NCBI GenBank assembly: GCA_964387775.1
Contig: CAYLZO010000297.1
Location: 1-5,456, forward strand
Direction: 5' to 3'
DNA from: CAYLZO01 sp964387775
GTDB lineage: Bacteria > Chloroflexota > Anaerolineae > JAAYZQ01
Length of the DNA: 5,456 nucleotides
This document shows, piece by piece, positions 4,341-5,456 of the stretch. A model generated the notes under the pieces. The model searched no databases. It worked only from the letters and a program-made list of their open reading frames with translations, and was not told the DNA's origin. Within the stretch, counting starts at the first letter, position 1; the number at the start of each line of letters is the position of its first letter. The position numbers were made by a program, and so were the translations under genes.

Positions 4341-5456
4341 TCAGACTGGTCCAGTCTCCGGCGCCCGGGGGATGACCGTCGCCGCAAAGAGCGAGCGGCG
4401 CAGGCCGTCGGTGTCGCCGTGGGCGGCGTGGGCGATCCAGCCCTGGACGCGGCGGTGCAGGTCCTCGTAGGGCATATCGCCGGCGGCCACGGCGGCGCAG
4501 TGGCGGCGGAAGCGCCGGGCAAAGGCCACGCCGTTGGCCCGTTTGAGACGGCGGCGGTGGGGATAGACGCGAAAGCCAAGAAAGGGGATGCCGTTGGTCA
4601 CCGGATAGACGGTGCTCCGCCGTTCGTGGAGGGCCAGACGCAGCCCGGCCAGATAGTCGCGGACGGCGCGCTTCCAGGTCCAGAGTTGCTGCTTGTCATG
4701 GGCAAAGAGCAGAAAATCGTCGACGTAGCGCAAATAGGCGGCGCGCAGTTCACGTTTGACAAAGTGGTCGAAGGGATTCAGATAGCAATTCGCCCAGAAC
4801 TGGCTGGTCAGATTGCCGATGGGCAAACCCCTGTCGCGATTGGCGGCAAAGAGACCCTGCCCTGATGTGCGGCCGTCAGGCCGCCATGTCGAAGGGTCGT
4901 CTTGAGGGAAATAGACCATCTCGTATTCGTCGGCCAGCACGCCCACGCCGCTTTCGAGGATGCGGTCCGCCAGCCACAGCACGTCCCGGTCGGCGATTTT
5001 GCGGGCCAGGGTGGCGCGCAGGATGGCGTGGTCGATGGAGGGGAAAAACTGGCGCAGATCGCACTGGAGGACGTAGCGGTAGCGGCGGGCGAATGCCTGG
5101 CAGCGGTCCAGGGCGGCGTGCGTGCCTTTGTCCTTGCGGTTGGCATAGCTATCGTCGATGAACGAACGCTCAAAGATAGGCTCGATGACGTTGCACAGGG
5201 CGTGGTGGACGACGCGATCGCGGAAGGGGGCGGCCGAGATGAGCCGGTGCTTGGGGTCATAGATGTAGAAGGAGTCGTAGTCGCCGTGGCGGTAAGTCTG
5301 GGCCTGGAGTTCCTCTTGCAGGCGGAAGAGATTGTCCTCCAGGTTGAATTCAAAGGCGGCGACGTTGGCCTGGCTCCGCTTGCCCCGGGCCGCCTTTTTG
5401 AAGGCCTGGTACAGGTTTTCGAACGACGTCACAGTTGGATACAAATGTTTGTAGGT
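4341..5456 (-). CDS. DGR reverse transcriptase, 5' end outside the window
   Basis: It reverse-transcribes the TR RNA with errors at adenines; the cDNA then replaces the VR. The first possible start in the window is TTG at 5444, but the frame stays open to the edge and reads TYKHLYPTVTSFENL. DGR RTs often begin Met-x-x-Tyr-Lys-x-Leu-Tyr, so the true start is probably a few codons beyond 5456. Numbered from the TTG: SFENLYQAFKKAARGKR (7-23); FRDRVVHHAL (74-83); motif A with catalytic Asp in CDLRQFFPSIDH (128-139); GLPIGNLTSQFWAN (206-219), whose IGN-x-x-SQ is the DGR-specific form of motif 4; catalytic YVDD (240-243); PFLGFRVY (287-294). All key residues are intact. About 15 residues around 183-197, between motifs 3 and 4, look like extra, possibly repeat-derived sequence. 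The gene is followed at 12 bp by avd. No DNA-nuclease or maturase domain is visible, as usual for DGR RTs. Confidence 0.96.
   Translation of the reverse strand, partial: TYKHLYPTVTSFENLYQAFKKAARGKRSQANVAAFEFNLEDNLFRLQEELQAQTYRHGDYDSFYIYDPKHRLISAAPFRDRVVHHALCNVIEPIFERSFIDDSYANRKDKGTHAALDRCQAFARRYRYVLQCDLRQFFPSIDHAILRATLARKIADRDVLWLADRILESGVGVLADEYEMVYFPQDDPSTWRPDGRTSGQGLFAANRDRGLPIGNLTSQFWANCYLNPFDHFVKRELRAAYLRYVDDFLLFAHDKQQLWTWKRAVRDYLAGLRLALHERRSTVYPVTNGIPFLGFRVYPHRRRLKRANGVAFARRFRRHCAAVAAGDMPYEDLHRRVQGWIAHAAHGDTDGLRRSLFAATVIPRAPETGPV
4869..4884. repeat. Small palindrome inside the RT gene
   Basis: GCGGCC and GGCCGC form a 6-bp stem with the loop GTCA. It encodes part of the extra segment before RT motif 4 (WRPDGRTSGQG). 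Short GC-rich stems arise easily by chance, so it matters only with the other in-frame palindromes in this locus. Confidence 0.3.

Larger units (their letters stand above)
251..5456 (-). other. DGR cassette: RT - avd - TR - (REP/RAYT relic) - target with VR
   Basis: All essential DGR parts are present, intact and in the same orientation. The order is RT, avd, TR, target, the reverse of the classical Bordetella phage layout (target, avd, TR, RT). RT and avd form an operon; TR follows closely; the target has its own ribosome binding site and is separated from the TR by about 580 bp including the REP/RAYT unit. No phage structural, integrase or plasmid gene is in view, so a chromosomal cellular DGR is the simplest reading. 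Confidence 0.9.

Noticed and set aside
3505..4341. A 278-codon minus-strand frame running through avd and the TR
   Set aside because: It overlaps avd in another frame and has recognisable sequence only where it crosses the TR. After the TR it is arginine/proline-rich noise, so the TR is not taken as part of a second protein.
4059..4865. A 268-codon plus-strand frame
   Set aside because: It is antisense to avd and the RT gene, both well supported by motifs, and has no motif of its own.

Overview
The window carries a nearly complete diversity-generating retroelement (DGR). Every gene I can support lies on the minus strand, so transcription runs from high to low coordinates. In that order the parts are: a DGR-type reverse transcriptase (4341 to the window edge at 5456, 5' end just outside); an Avd-type accessory protein (3987-4328); the template repeat TR (3826-3943); a non-coding stretch with hairpins; a REP-flanked remnant of a REP-associated tyrosine transposase (3254-3508); and a 996-residue target protein (251-3241) whose last 39 codons are the variable repeat VR (272-389). 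A further gene starts at 151 and leaves the window at its left edge.

TR and VR align without gaps over 118 bp. All 12 differences fall at adenines of the coding-strand template (12 of 27 adenines, 0 of 91 other bases), which is the signature of adenine-specific mutagenic retrohoming. Seven amino acids differ and one change is silent.

The target is not a phage tail fibre or surface adhesin. It has a glycine-rich N-terminal 'GRD' segment, a NACHT/STAND NTPase with intact Walker A and B motifs, a helical linker, and a C-terminal formylglycine-generating-enzyme-like (FGE-sulfatase, C-type-lectin fold) domain that carries the VR. This layout fits a signal-transducing intracellular sensor, with the DGR varying the ligand-binding face and the NACHT module acting as switch. 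The partial downstream gene begins like the N-terminus of CHAT-protease proteins, a plausible but unproven effector.

The region is also crowded with small repeats: two perfect REP-type palindromes around the transposase remnant, paired hairpins downstream of TR, a stem-loop at the avd stop, short palindromes read in frame inside the target and RT genes, and three different heptanucleotide tandem repeats in the last third of the target gene.

Organism: GC-rich DNA, NACHT-FGE architecture, abundant palindromic and heptamer repeats, and a RAYT relic together suggest a filamentous or multicellular bacterium. Chloroflexota (Anaerolineae/Caldilineae-like) is my best guess; cyanobacteria and some Proteobacteria share these traits. 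This is inference only, since no taxonomic marker gene is present.
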